A stretch of DNA of 64,000 nucleotides from Cohaesibacter gelatinilyticus (GCF_900215605.1 NZ_OBEL01000002.1:558001-622000); one strand, 5' to 3'; positions 8,778 through 17,423 are shown, numbered from the stretch's first letter. The notes: generated by a model not told the origin, from the letters alone. Numbers and translations: made by a program.

Positions 8778-9413
8778 TCACCACAGCAAGTCAGCTTTCT
8801 CGCTCGCCGCCAGCCGCGCTTCGGCGCGAGCATCGTGATCAACCTCAGGTCCAAAGAGAGTTTTTTCGATGACAATGGACTCCCAATTGCTTATCCCAAT
8901 AAAGCGAAACCACATCTCCATATAGGGCTTTTGGAAGTCGAAATTACGCGCTGGTGTCAGGGAATCTGTGTCAAAGTTAAGGCCACGCGCATAAATAGCT
9001 GTGACTTTCTTTTTTCCCAACAACCCCTCCAGTCCATCTTCCGTCACCGAAAACAGAATATCCTTTTGAGAGATCACATCAATCAGGTGCTTGAGTTTAT
9101 ATGGTATTCCAAAATTCCAAAGAGGAATGGAAAACACAATATGATCTGACCAAAAAAATGACGCAGCCAGTTCCTGAATTTTCTCCCAGGCATCTTTCTG
9201 AGCAAGCGAAAGTTCTACACCGCTTAATGCTGCATATTTCGCGTCCATGATATGTCCAGTGAAGTCCGGTAGCTCCATATTCCATACATCAAGCTTCCGA
9301 ACCTCGGTGTCCGGGTGTTTCTTCTTTATTTGCTCAATGTGAGCAGTTGCGACTTCGATACTGGCTGAACGTTCCTTTCTTGGAGACGCTTCGACATATA
9401 AAATTTTTGGCAA
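8778..9413 (-). CDS. azoR: FMN-dependent NADH azoreductase
   Basis: A 211-residue flavodoxin-fold enzyme of the AzoR family, reducing quinones and azo compounds with NADH. The phosphate-binding loop ASPRKERSAS (residues 9-18), the FMN-binding IPLWNFGIPYKLKHLID (about 96-112) and the ARG-L loop near 144 are in place; length is normal. It is transcribed away from a LysR gene (9674) across a 260-base gap, the common arrangement in which the LysR protein regulates its divergent neighbour. Role inferred: detoxification of electrophilic quinones. Confidence 0.88.
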   Translation of the reverse strand: MPKILYVEASPRKERSASIEVATAHIEQIKKKHPDTEVRKLDVWNMELPDFTGHIMDAKYAALSGVELSLAQKDAWEKIQELAASFFWSDHIVFSIPLWNFGIPYKLKHLIDVISQKDILFSVTEDGLEGLLGKKKVTAIYARGLNFDTDSLTPARNFDFQKPYMEMWFRFIGISNWESIVIEKTLFGPEVDHDARAEARLAASEKADLLW

Positions 9414-9617
9414 TGGATTTTCCCTTCATGGACTGATCTGGTTCACAAGCGGCGGAGTACATCTCCGCCTGGGCTACCGGAGCTTCCGATTGGCTGGCTT
9501 GAATTCAGGCCAGGGCCGCTACCACGATTTCAAAAAATCAAGAGCTGTCGGATCTGGTTTCTGATTGCTGGTAAACGACGGTTTCGCCACAGAAGAGATT
9601 GTCACTGATTTATTGAC

Positions 9618-9635
9618 AAATAAAACGAATTATTT
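9618..9635. promoter_or_regulatory. Inverted repeat in azoR/LysR intergenic region
   Basis: AAATAA-AACGAA-TTATTT forms perfect 6-base arms 38 bases upstream of the LysR start. A dyad of this size in an AT-rich divergent promoter is a plausible LysR operator, though it is not a strict T-N11-A site. Confidence 0.35.
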
Positions 9636-9673
9636 TACTTCAATTCAGAAAGAAAATCACTGAATAAGGTTTT

Positions 9674-10540
9674 ATGTTTAATTCTCAACTCCTTCGTAGT
9701 CTCGTTCATGTGGTTGAGGCAGGAAGCATCACAAAGGCCGCAGAGCGACTTAACCTCACGCAGTCAGCTGTCAGCGCCCAAATTCAAAGATTGGAAGAGC
9801 AGGCAAATTTTGTAATTCTGGAGCGAACAACCAGAACACAGAAGCTGACGGTGAAAGGAGAGCTTTTGCTCGGCTATGCGAAGCAAATCGTTGCCTTGCA
9901 TGAACAGGCCATGCTTCGCCTCGGCTCCTCAGATGATCTTTCTGGATGTATCAAACTTGGCTGCTCCGAAGGTTTTGTTGCCAATTGGTTGTTGCCAATC
10001 GTTTCCTCGTTCAATTCAGAGCATCCGGATGTAACCATTCAAGTTCAACTGGGCTTGACCACAGACCTGCTCCCGGAGGCGCAGGAAGGTGGGATTGACA
10101 TCGTTGTTGGTCCGACTTGCAAGAGAATTGAAGGTGCCGAACATTTATGGAGCGAGCCGCTTATTTGGGCGTTTGCGAGCCAGCGGGAACCTGATTGGAG
10201 CAAGCCTTTGCCAATTGCAGTTTTTCCTGAGCCGTGCCCGTATAGAGAAGTTGCTATTGCCAGTCTTGATAAGAGAGGCACGAACTGGCAACTTTCATGC
10301 ACCAGTCCAAGTTTGGCGGGGGTTCAGTCTGCTGCTCTTGCAGGACTGGGCGTTACGCCGCTAACCTTGTCAAGCCTCACCAAGGGTCTGGCACCTCTTC
10401 CTCAGAATTCGCTCTTGCCTTCCTTGCCAGAGGCCCATTTTGCAATCGTCCCATCTTCAAGAAATCTGAGTAGATCTGCCAGGGCGCTTGTGAAAATCAT
10501 AAGAGACTCTGCCTATGGCTTGAAATTTAACTCTCAATAA
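9674..10540 (+). CDS. LysR-family regulator, divergent from azoR
   Basis: 288 residues, with the N-terminal winged helix at 4-62 (SITKAAERLNLTQSAVSAQI as recognition helix region) followed by a periplasmic-binding-like effector domain. Family markers VVEAGSITKAAE and SAQIQRLEEQ are clear. Its position back-to-back with azoR suggests that it controls that gene in response to a quinone or azo compound. The divergent spacing (260 bases) and an IR at 9618-9635 fit autoregulation. The effector itself cannot be read from the sequence. Confidence 0.88.
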   Translation: MFNSQLLRSLVHVVEAGSITKAAERLNLTQSAVSAQIQRLEEQANFVILERTTRTQKLTVKGELLLGYAKQIVALHEQAMLRLGSSDDLSGCIKLGCSEGFVANWLLPIVSSFNSEHPDVTIQVQLGLTTDLLPEAQEGGIDIVVGPTCKRIEGAEHLWSEPLIWAFASQREPDWSKPLPIAVFPEPCPYREVAIASLDKRGTNWQLSCTSPSLAGVQSAALAGLGVTPLTLSSLTKGLAPLPQNSLLPSLPEAHFAIVPSSRNLSRSARALVKIIRDSAYGLKFNSQ

Positions 10541-10633
10541 TCCGGTTTCACTTTCGACATCAGATCGATGTTTCTGTTTGTCCTGATCCTCTATCAGTTT
10601 TGGAAGACTTCAAGGCCCAAAATTCAGGGATAG

Positions 10634-12646
10634 TCACATGGACACCGGCACATGCAGATCGAACCTTGTTCCCTTGCCGGGAACTGAGTGCACATCCAGC
10701 TTCAGACCGTGTTGCTTGGCAAGGTCGAAGCAGACGGCAAGGCCAAGGCCATGGCCGTCCGAACCGGCACCTTTGCGGTAGGCTTGTCGAAATGCCAGTC
10801 GCTGCGCCTTGCTCATGCCTGGTCCTGTATCCCATACCTGAATGATTGCATGATGATCCCGCCGCCGCACACCAAACAGCACGCGCCCGGTCAATGTATG
10901 TTTCACGGCATTTGAGACCAGATTGCTGACAATACGCATGATGGCAAGAGCAGGCACCTGTGTCGTCAGGGAAGAGGCCACCATATGCAGAGCAAGCCCT
11001 TTCGAGATGGCCTCTTCATGGAACATCTGCAGAATTGTTCCCAATACCAGCGAAAGCTCATAAGCTTCCTCGACTTTGTCGGGATCGCCCTCATCAGCAA
11101 AACTCTGCTCATGTTCGCCATCTTCAGGCATGTCGGGCGTGGTCTGTTTCAGATAGTCGGAAGAGAGTTGCTCCATATAGTCGAATGCTTCTCGCATCCG
11201 ACTGCGCAGCTCAGGGGCGGCCTCTGCCGAAATACTGTCAAAGCTCATACGCAATGAGGCAATGGGCTGCTTCAAATCATGGGACGCAGTTGCAAGCTGC
11301 CTTTGACGCAGGGATGCCAGTTCACGCGCGCGGGAATAATTCTGCTCCGCTTCCAGCAATTCCTGACTGCGCCTTGCCTCTTCCTGCAGGGCTGCAATCT
11401 GCGCTTTCACCGCCTTTGCATGATTGCGGCGCAGGCTCATCATATGCACTGTCAGACTGGTCATTGTCGCAAGCAACATGGCGGCAAAGGCAGCTTTCAC
11501 CGCATCTGGCAGCAGCACGGAATTGTTCGCCCATCCCATCACCGCAAAAGCCAGCACGCCAATGACGCAAACAATGGAAATGGCTGCAACAATCATGGAA
11601 CTGATCTGCACATCGCCTTCATTCCTGCGCCACACATTGCTGGCCATGAAGGTTGTGACGGGAACCAGACCAAGCAAGATATAGGCGGCCAGAGCGGTAT
11701 AGGGACCGGGCGAATAGAGCGAGATCACAAAACCGATGACGGAGAGCACACTCAGTGAACTGACACCCAGCGACAGGATCGTCTCGCGTCCATCTAGCCG
11801 CATGGATCGACCTGCCACAAAAAGGCCGACACCGGACAGGGCAAAAAGAAAACCAAATCCGGCAAGGGAATGCCATTGCGGAGCATCGGGATAAAGGAAG
11901 CGGAACAGCAACCCGTCGATGAAGGCAATGAAGCCCAGGGCGACCGCAAAAAGAACGGCATAAGTAAAGCCGATCCAGTTTTTCATCGCGGCATGAAACC
12001 CGAAGAAGAAGACAAGACAGGCAATGGCAAAGGCATAGAATGCCGTGTGATAGATGCCAGACGAAAATGCAGACGCTTCCAGTTCCACGGGTGTTTCCAG
12101 AGCCAGATTGAAAGACTGGATCGGGCCGAAAGTCAGCTTTGCCATCAGGATCACAGTCTCGCCCGGGGCAATCTCGAATTGTGGTGTTCTCAAGCGTGTA
12201 ACGGAATGGTCTTCCGGCACGAAGGACTGTCGGGCCGTGTAATTGAGCAGGCTTTCCGTAAAACCACTTTCCCGAATGACATAGATATCAACTGCCGTTG
12301 GCAAAGCCAGCGCAAGCGTAACAACAAACGGGTCAGGTGCGCGGCCATCATCCAGAGTCGCATTGACGATCTCGACGGCCGCCCAGACGATTGGGGCAGA
12401 ATTGGGATAGCGCGGTGATGCCTTCATTTCTGTCTCAAAGGCACCGTCACGGAAACGCCGTAGCATTGTACCAAGGCGCGCCGATGGGTCGCCATGGAAA
12501 GACAAATGCCTTTCAAGGTCCGCAATTCCCCTGCCCGGCTGAAGGTCAACCGCCATGGCCGTTGCCGAAAACCAGGAGCAGGCCAGCAATGCCAGCAGAA
12601 CAAGCAGGCTTATTTTGCTGGATATTTTTGAGGAGCTCCGGCACAT
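10634..12646 (-). CDS. Sensor histidine kinase with 7TMR-DISM input
   Basis: A 670-residue membrane kinase. Signal peptide 1-32; extracytoplasmic 7TMR-DISM extracellular domain about 40-190; seven membrane helices about 195-405; coiled coil 408-448; phosphoacceptor H456 in ATASHDLKQPI; ATPase domain with NLVSNAVKHT (N box), DTGPGM (G1) and GHGLGL (G2) up to the C-terminus. It is divergently placed 29 bases from a LuxR-type response regulator that is its likely partner. DISM sensors usually detect small extracytoplasmic ligands such as carbohydrates. Likely controls the nearby secreted-protein genes. Confidence 0.88.
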   Translation of the reverse strand: MCRSSSKISSKISLLVLLALLACSWFSATAMAVDLQPGRGIADLERHLSFHGDPSARLGTMLRRFRDGAFETEMKASPRYPNSAPIVWAAVEIVNATLDDGRAPDPFVVTLALALPTAVDIYVIRESGFTESLLNYTARQSFVPEDHSVTRLRTPQFEIAPGETVILMAKLTFGPIQSFNLALETPVELEASAFSSGIYHTAFYAFAIACLVFFFGFHAAMKNWIGFTYAVLFAVALGFIAFIDGLLFRFLYPDAPQWHSLAGFGFLFALSGVGLFVAGRSMRLDGRETILSLGVSSLSVLSVIGFVISLYSPGPYTALAAYILLGLVPVTTFMASNVWRRNEGDVQISSMIVAAISIVCVIGVLAFAVMGWANNSVLLPDAVKAAFAAMLLATMTSLTVHMMSLRRNHAKAVKAQIAALQEEARRSQELLEAEQNYSRARELASLRQRQLATASHDLKQPIASLRMSFDSISAEAAPELRSRMREAFDYMEQLSSDYLKQTTPDMPEDGEHEQSFADEGDPDKVEEAYELSLVLGTILQMFHEEAISKGLALHMVASSLTTQVPALAIMRIVSNLVSNAVKHTLTGRVLFGVRRRDHHAIIQVWDTGPGMSKAQRLAFRQAYRKGAGSDGHGLGLAVCFDLAKQHGLKLDVHSVPGKGTRFDLHVPVSM

Positions 12647-12675
12647 TGAGGATATTACCTAAAGGAATGCATCTT

Positions 12676-13329
12676 ATGAGACATGACCGATATTATGCTA
12701 TTGTTGCAGACGATCACGCAATAGTGCGCGCCGGATTGAAAGATGCACTGGAAAAACCCGGACTGGTTGAACAGGACGGCATCAAGGTTGTCGCCGAAGC
12801 GGGGGATGGCCTGAGTGCGATCGCAGAGGTGCGAAAACACCGCCCTGAACTATTGTTGCTGGATGTATCCATGCCGCTTGCCGGGGGTGTCGAAGTTCTG
12901 GTGGAGGTGCGTCGCTGGTCGCCGGATACCAAGGTTGTGGTATTGACCGGCGTCTCGGCTGTCGGCCTGATAAGCGAGCTGATCGAAGCCGGCGTTGATG
13001 GTCTCTTCTCCAAGGCATCCTCCAACGAAGAAATGTATGAAAAGCTGCCCAATATTCTTAGGGGTGGTCGCCATATTGCAAAGCAATTTCTTGATGTTCT
13101 TGAAGAAAATCCCAAACCGGCCATCCTGACCGACCGGGAACGCCAAACGCTCAACATGATCATCAGAGGACGTTCGAACAAGGAAATCGCCGAAGGTCTG
13201 GGCATCAGCGTCAAAACCGTCGATAAACACCGCACCAGTCTGATGCAAAAACTCAAGGTTCATTCTGTTCCTCAATTGATGGCACTGGCCCTGAAAGAAG
13301 GCATGATCGACGCCTCTCTTGAGCTTTAG
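12676..13329 (+). CDS. LuxR/NarL-type response regulator
   Basis: 217 residues: receiver domain 6-125 with acidic pocket D12/D13, phosphoacceptor D63 (LLLDVSMP) and the conserved lysine in LFSKASS; then a LuxR-type helix-turn-helix (about 150-210: LTDRERQTLNMI, SNKEIAEGLGISVKTVDKHR). AAAGGA at 12661-12666 is nine bases before the ATG at 12676 but only touches the ATG at 12667, so I take the later one. It is back-to-back with the DISM kinase. The 17-base palindromic boxes upstream of three neighbouring transcription units are candidate targets. Confidence 0.9.
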   Translation: MRHDRYYAIVADDHAIVRAGLKDALEKPGLVEQDGIKVVAEAGDGLSAIAEVRKHRPELLLLDVSMPLAGGVEVLVEVRRWSPDTKVVVLTGVSAVGLISELIEAGVDGLFSKASSNEEMYEKLPNILRGGRHIAKQFLDVLEENPKPAILTDRERQTLNMIIRGRSNKEIAEGLGISVKTVDKHRTSLMQKLKVHSVPQLMALALKEGMIDASLEL

Positions 13330-13350
13330 GCCGTAGGCTCATGAATGAGC
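13327..13350 (+). repeat. Short dispersed repeat at a stop codon (copy 1)
   Basis: The response regulator ends in TAG, which is the first part of TAGGCCGTAGGCTCATGAATG. Nearly the same 20-odd bases occur at the stop codon at 33746, and the same core forms the terminal arms of the element at 62939-63096. It folds as GGCTCAT-GA-ATGAGCC. Confidence 0.5.
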
Positions 13351-13397
13351 CGGGTTCATCAATTTACGTTCTGGCACGTCAAGTCAACAAACACATT

Positions 13398-13414
13398 GGG
13401 GTCTTTACCCCATA
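13398..13414 (+). promoter_or_regulatory. Shared 17-base box, site 1
   Basis: GGGGTCTTTACCCCATA: palindromic arms GGGGT/ACCCC followed by ATA. It lies 74 bases before the ATG at 13472, with a TATGAT -10-like hexamer at 13429-13434. Matching sites are at 15125 and 18026. Confidence 0.5.
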
Positions 13415-13471
13415 TGAGCGCAACCGAATATGATCCAGAATGGCAACAAACAGCCAATAGAGGAAAAAGCC

Positions 13472-13897
13472 ATGTCATCTCCTGTCTGCCGGAAGATTTC
13501 CAAACCCCTGACCACCTTGCTTATGGCAACAATCATGCTCGGCACCGGCCTGGCTCAGGCATCGGATATGACGTCAAACCCGCTTGAAGGCTTCAAGGAA
13601 ATCAAGGTCGCGCCTGGCTATGCAAAAGCCGACAGCCTGATCGGCACCATTCTTCCCTTCGTGCAGGATCACCCGGAAAATGACGAAAGTATCGGTAAGA
13701 TGGATATCCGGGTCCGTCAGAGCGGCAGCGGCTATCAGGTCACTATCATCAAGGACGGATATCTTGATGATTCAATACGCGGCGAACATTTCCTCGGCCA
13801 TGTCATTTACACCTCCAACGGGCGCTGGGAGTTGCTCTCCATGCATGTAAAGCCGCTTTGCTATCGGGGTATGACGGAAACCGGTCTGTGCCGATAA
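13472..13897 (+). CDS. Small secreted protein of unknown function
   Basis: 141 residues with a signal peptide (basic start, then TTLLMATIMLGTGLAQA, cleavage about residue 30). The mature part is a compact alpha/beta sequence with two cysteines near the end (CYRGMTETGLC), probably a disulphide. No family is recognised. The start at 13472 is set by AGAGGAAAA just upstream; a longer frame from 13430 would run through the promoter. It is the first gene after the response regulator and probably cotranscribed with the SH3 gene 24 bases downstream. The shared box 74 bases upstream suggests control by the two-component pair. Confidence 0.7.
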   Translation: MSSPVCRKISKPLTTLLMATIMLGTGLAQASDMTSNPLEGFKEIKVAPGYAKADSLIGTILPFVQDHPENDESIGKMDIRVRQSGSGYQVTIIKDGYLDDSIRGEHFLGHVIYTSNGRWELLSMHVKPLCYRGMTETGLCR

Positions 13898-13920
13898 CGG
13901 GTGAACACAGAGACGCCGCC

Positions 13921-14217
13921 ATGCGTGCCGTGATGACATCCCTGCTGATCACCGCCATCACCTTCCTCATTGCAGGCCTGAACATACCGACAAAAGCGAT
14001 GTCAGCGGACGACAACCGCATGTGTGTGAAGCTCGCCATGGGCAAGATGCTCCCCGTGCGCGCAGGGCCAGGATTGCGATTTGCTGTGATTGGTCAGCTG
14101 CCCGCTGGCGATTGCTCGCTCAAACTCAGCAATTTCTGTGAAGGCAATTGGTGCAAAGTGAGCGTTGGACAAATTGCAGGATGGGTTCACATAGGCTACC
14201 TTTACCCTGCAAAATAG
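13921..14217 (+). CDS. Secreted bacterial SH3-domain protein
   Basis: 98 residues: a signal peptide (VMTSLLITAITFLIAGL, cleavage near 28-31) and one bacterial SH3 (SH3b) domain with LPVRAGPGLRFAVIGQLPAG and a closing GWVHIGYL. Such domains bind peptidoglycan or peptides in the envelope. Four cysteines (MCVKL, GDCSL, NFCEGNWCK) may form disulphides. The ATG at 13921 directly precedes the leader; the frame extends upstream to 13858, overlapping the previous gene. Likely in one operon with the genes on both sides. Confidence 0.75.
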   Translation: MRAVMTSLLITAITFLIAGLNIPTKAMSADDNRMCVKLAMGKMLPVRAGPGLRFAVIGQLPAGDCSLKLSNFCEGNWCKVSVGQIAGWVHIGYLYPAK

Positions 14218-14220
14218 ACA

Positions 14221-14272
14221 ATGGTTCCAGTACGTGGTTCCAGTACGTGGTTCCGGTGTGTGGTTTCAATAC
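14221..14272 (+). repeat. Four tandem copies of a 13-bp unit
   Basis: ATGGTTCCAGTAC, GTGGTTCCAGTAC, GTGGTTCCGGTGT and GTGGTTTCAATAC follow each other without gaps. The first copy begins with the ATG of the next frame. Because 13 is not a multiple of three, gain or loss of one copy would shift any reading frame that passes through. Confidence 0.85.
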
Positions 14273-15078
14273 CGGAACATCAACTGAAGAGGAAAGGCAA
14301 CCGGACGGTGCAAGAAGTTTCCAGAACGAAAGGCAGGTATGCGATCGTTGGTTCCGCCATGATTTTGTTCATGGCAGGAGCAAGCTTGGCGCAAAATCAA
14401 TCCTTGCCAACAGTGATGGAAAGCGGCAGCAATGACGTTATCAGCCTTCAACGGGGCCAGATACCGGATGCCGCCACCCCTATTGCCCCCCAATCGCCTT
14501 CCAAAGCTCTGAGACGCCGCTCATCAGCAACCTTCTCGGCGGAAGATCCGTCTGCTGGCCAACGCGCCCATATCGGGAAAGCCACCTCCCCGACCAGAAT
14601 GAAGCGCAAAATGGCAAAGCCGTCTGCAAAGCCCGATATTGCATCCCGGATCGCTCCGATGTCATCAGGCGGTGGCGCAAGCATTCAAAACAATGCCATT
14701 GCCCCGCCAGCTGCTTCTCTGGTTCCACCCCCTGTTCCTGAATCACTTTCCGAGTCCCCCCTGGCATCACCTGTTGGATCAGCCCTTGCGCCGCGCCCTG
14801 TTCTCGACAATGGCATTTCAGAGCGGCTGGTAACCGTCTGTCTCAGCAATGCTGCCACAAATTCCGGTACAAAGGCTTTCGATGTTCAAAGGCGGGATAG
14901 CCCGCGTTTTGTCGTTGGTTCCGGCAAGACCACCTGTGCCAAATTCGAGCCGACACGCCAAACCATCTATTTCTGGAAAACCAATACCCTTGGAAAATTG
15001 GCCCTTACCTTGTCGAATCGACTGGACCTGCGCGACTCCGAGGGAACCCAGATCACGCTCAATTGGGAACAGGATTAG
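14221..15078 (+). CDS. Secreted proline/serine-rich protein of unknown function
   Basis: Up to 285 residues. Starting at 14221 the first 17 codons are the 13-bp tandem repeat; a GTG start further in (about 14308) would give a standard signal peptide (YAIVGSAMILFMAGASLAQ). The middle (about 80-200) is low-complexity, rich in S, P, A and basic residues; the C-terminal 90 residues look folded, with two cysteines (TVCLSNAAT, KTTCAKFEP). No family is recognised. It follows the SH3 gene by three bases. The start is uncertain and could be sensitive to repeat number. Confidence 0.6.
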   Translation: MVPVRGSSTWFRCVVSIPEHQLKRKGNRTVQEVSRTKGRYAIVGSAMILFMAGASLAQNQSLPTVMESGSNDVISLQRGQIPDAATPIAPQSPSKALRRRSSATFSAEDPSAGQRAHIGKATSPTRMKRKMAKPSAKPDIASRIAPMSSGGGASIQNNAIAPPAASLVPPPVPESLSESPLASPVGSALAPRPVLDNGISERLVTVCLSNAATNSGTKAFDVQRRDSPRFVVGSGKTTCAKFEPTRQTIYFWKTNTLGKLALTLSNRLDLRDSEGTQITLNWEQD

Positions 15079-15124
15079 GCGCAGATCGTTGATCATATCG
15101 ATGAGTGCATGCCCGACTTCAAAT

Positions 15125-15141
15125 GGGGTATTTCCCCCATA
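15125..15141 (+). promoter_or_regulatory. Shared 17-base box, site 2
   Basis: GGGGTATTTCCCCCATA, 73 bases before the ATG at 15198; the spacing is almost the same as at site 1 (74 bases to 13472). The following bases (GGGCGGGAAC) also resemble those after site 1 (TGAGCGCAAC). Confidence 0.5.
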
Positions 15142-15197
15142 GGGCGGGAACAGGCCGCACGTTACGGTCCTTTCAGCCAAACTGAAAGGACCTCCCC

Positions 15198-15332
15198 ATG
15201 ATCTCCAAAGCACTTTCAACTGTCCTTGTCACCACCACACTCGCTCTTGCGGGGGACGTGTCCTCATTTGCTGCCAGTAACCCGATTGGCAACAACCACA
15301 AGACCGATATCCGTTTTGACTGGAACCAATAA
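15198..15332 (+). CDS. 44-residue secreted peptide
   Basis: Too short for usual gene finding but well supported: AAAGGA precedes the ATG, the first 26 residues form a signal peptide (ALSTVLVTTTLALAG ... SFAA) and a 17-residue tail ending DIRFDWNQ remains. The stop TAA (15330-15332) is also the target duplication of the miniature element that follows, so the coding part is intact with or without it. A terminator hairpin lies on the far side of the element. The upstream shared box suggests two-component control. Function unknown. Confidence 0.5.
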   Translation: MISKALSTVLVTTTLALAGDVSSFAASNPIGNNHKTDIRFDWNQ

Positions 15333-15596
15333 TAACAACGAGGGGGAACAATAACCCATATGACCGGACTTTTCGGGTTTTGTGACTAGGAGCGGATGCC
15401 GTCTTGATCTGGTTGACCGCAAGGGAGCAGCGACGTAGTCCACCAAACTTGAAAATCCGGCCTTTGGTGCTTTTCGATTGCTCGCTGAACGTCGTTATCT
15501 TTCTTCCGAAAATGCCCCGGTATTGTCCGTCGAAAGCTGCCTTGTCAGCAAACAAGAGAAAAGCATCCTATGGGTTATTGTTCCCCCTCGCTGGTA
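15333..15596 (+). mobile_element. 264-bp miniature inverted-repeat element, copy A
   Basis: Flanked by TAA direct repeats (15330-15332 and 15597-15599). Its ends are inverted: TAACAACGAGGGGGAACAAT on the left and the complement of ATTGTTCCCCCTCGCTGGTA on the right, with a further CCCATA/TATGGG inside. Copy B at 31355-31618 has the same length, opposite orientation and high identity throughout. It encodes no transposase, so it is non-autonomous. A TAA (TNA-type) duplication recalls some IS5-family groups, but no parent IS is in the window. Confidence 0.8.
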
Positions 15597-15597
15597 T

Positions 15598-15620
15598 AAG
15601 GCCGACATGAAGCCGGCCTT
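15598..15620 (+). terminator. Terminator hairpin beyond the miniature element
   Basis: Perfect 7-bp arms AAGGCCG/CGGCCTT around a nine-base loop, followed by CTTG. Before the element inserted it lay directly after the stop of the 44-residue peptide gene. Confidence 0.5.
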
Positions 15621-15650
15621 CTTGCATGAGTATACAGTCAGGAACAAATC

Positions 15651-17423
15651 CTATCGCCGGGCTATCCGGGCCTGACGAACGAGATTGAGAAATTCCGCCC
15701 GATAACCAAAATCATCCGTCCCTCGATTGGCTCTGGCAAGATTTTCGATCTCGGTCAGAGAGAAGTCTTCGAGATATTTGCTTCCCTTCAGATATTGACC
15801 AAAGGCTGCAACAGCCGCCGCAAATCGTGTCTCGGTGCGGTTGATGGCCTGCTCCTCTTCCAGCACAGGCGTGCTGATCAGGTTACTGTGCGACTGTCCG
15901 GGTTTCTTGTAACGGATCTTGACAAAAGCAAGTTCATCGCTCCTGTCGGATGAAACCTTTTTCGGGGAGTTTGCACCATAGCGGCGTTCATCAAGCTTAA
16001 CCGCTGGCGACCCGACCGGCGTGATCTCATAGATAGCTGTCACCGTATGTCCGGCCCCGATATCGCCAGCGTCAACACGATCATTGTTGAAGTCTTCATT
16101 CTTCAACGCCCGTGTCTCGTAACCCACCAGTCGATATTCCGCAATTTTCGATGGATTGAACTCCACCTGGATTTTCACATCCTGTGCGATGGAAACCAGA
16201 GAGCTGACCATTTGATCCACCAGCACCTTGCGCGCCTCGGACAAGGTATCGATATAGGCAGCAACACCATTGCCATTCTGTGCCAATGTCTGCATCAAGG
16301 CATCATTATAATTGCCACGTCCAAATCCCAATACGGAAAGGGCTGTACCGCTTTTGCGTTGGTCCGATACATAGCGCTTCAAGCTTTCCGGATCGGAAAG
16401 ACCGACATTGAAATCACCATCGGTGGCCAGGATCACGCGCGCTTCTTCGCCCTGCCCACTCATCTGGCTCGCCACTGCATAGGCTTGCTTGAGACCCGCC
16501 TGCCCGGCAGTGGAGCCACCCGCACCCAACTGGTTCAGTTTGCTCAGGATAAGATCCTTGTCGGCAACTTTCGTAGGTTCCAGCAAAACACCCGCACTGC
16601 CCGCATAAGTCACGATGGCGACCTCATCCTCCGGCCGCAATGAAGACAACAGCAGACGGAAGGATTGCTGAAGCAAAGGCAACTTGTTTGGCGCTCTCAT
16701 GGACCCGGACGTATCAATCAGGAAGACCAGATTCTGTGGCGGCAGACTGGCCAGATCAGGCTTATAGCCCTGAATACCGATATGCAGCAGCCGGGTAGCC
16801 TTGTTCCAGGGGGTCTGCATCACCGATATATTCGATGAAAAAGGCCTCTCCAGAGAGACTGGCCTCTCATAATCATAGGAAAAATAATTCACCATTTCCT
16901 CAATGCGAACCGCATCAGGCTTGGGCAAGCGCCCCGCATTCAGATTGCTGCGAACAAAGGAATAAGAGGCGGTATCGACATCTATGGAAAAGGTAGAAAC
17001 CGGATCTTCCAGACTTTGTTTGAGAGGATTTTGCTCCATATCAGGAAAGCGCTCGCGATCCAGCATGGTGGGGGGCGGTGCGGGCATGTGATCGGTGCTC
17101 GATATTCGAGCCTTTCTGGACATACCACCCGCCTGCTGTCCCGACATATTGAACAGACCTACAAGATTGCGTTGCGGAGCATGGCTCTGAGCAGTCCCCT
17201 TGCCCATTTCCACACGGGTGGAAGGCAGGGGACTCTTCAATTCGTTCAGATATTGGTCATTGGCCGGCTTCACCGGCTCCGATGATAGGGACAGCGTCCC
17301 GCCGGAAGACGGTTCGATCTTGTTGCTTTCCAGCAATTGAGAGCCGGCCAACATGGCAATGGCCAGAACCAGAAATGAGGATGTCATCAGCAGCAGAGAC
17401 GGGCGGGAATATTTTTTCAACAT
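15651..17423 (-). CDS. VWA-domain protein of the YfbK type
   Basis: 590 residues. An N-terminal hydrophobic segment (about 8-28) acts as signal or anchor; then a YfbK-type N-terminal domain (FSIDVDTASYSFVRSNLNAG), a von Willebrand A domain with MIDAS motif DTSGSM and the later TDGDFNVG aspartate, and a C-terminal DUF3520-like region (RYKKPGQSHS to the end). It would bind a divalent metal and ligand proteins at the cell envelope. Start at 17423 is favoured by AAGGA upstream. It follows the 17514-17930 gene by 90 bases and probably shares its promoter. Confidence 0.88.
   Translation of the reverse strand: MLKKYSRPSLLLMTSSFLVLAIAMLAGSQLLESNKIEPSSGGTLSLSSEPVKPANDQYLNELKSPLPSTRVEMGKGTAQSHAPQRNLVGLFNMSGQQAGGMSRKARISSTDHMPAPPPTMLDRERFPDMEQNPLKQSLEDPVSTFSIDVDTASYSFVRSNLNAGRLPKPDAVRIEEMVNYFSYDYERPVSLERPFSSNISVMQTPWNKATRLLHIGIQGYKPDLASLPPQNLVFLIDTSGSMRAPNKLPLLQQSFRLLLSSLRPEDEVAIVTYAGSAGVLLEPTKVADKDLILSKLNQLGAGGSTAGQAGLKQAYAVASQMSGQGEEARVILATDGDFNVGLSDPESLKRYVSDQRKSGTALSVLGFGRGNYNDALMQTLAQNGNGVAAYIDTLSEARKVLVDQMVSSLVSIAQDVKIQVEFNPSKIAEYRLVGYETRALKNEDFNNDRVDAGDIGAGHTVTAIYEITPVGSPAVKLDERRYGANSPKKVSSDRSDELAFVKIRYKKPGQSHSNLISTPVLEEEQAINRTETRFAAAVAAFGQYLKGSKYLEDFSLTEIENLARANRGTDDFGYRAEFLNLVRQARIARR

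Noticed and set aside
14221-14272. Possible CRISPR-like array
   Set aside because: The 13-bp units are directly adjacent without spacers, so it is a tandem repeat, not a CRISPR array. No cas genes are present.
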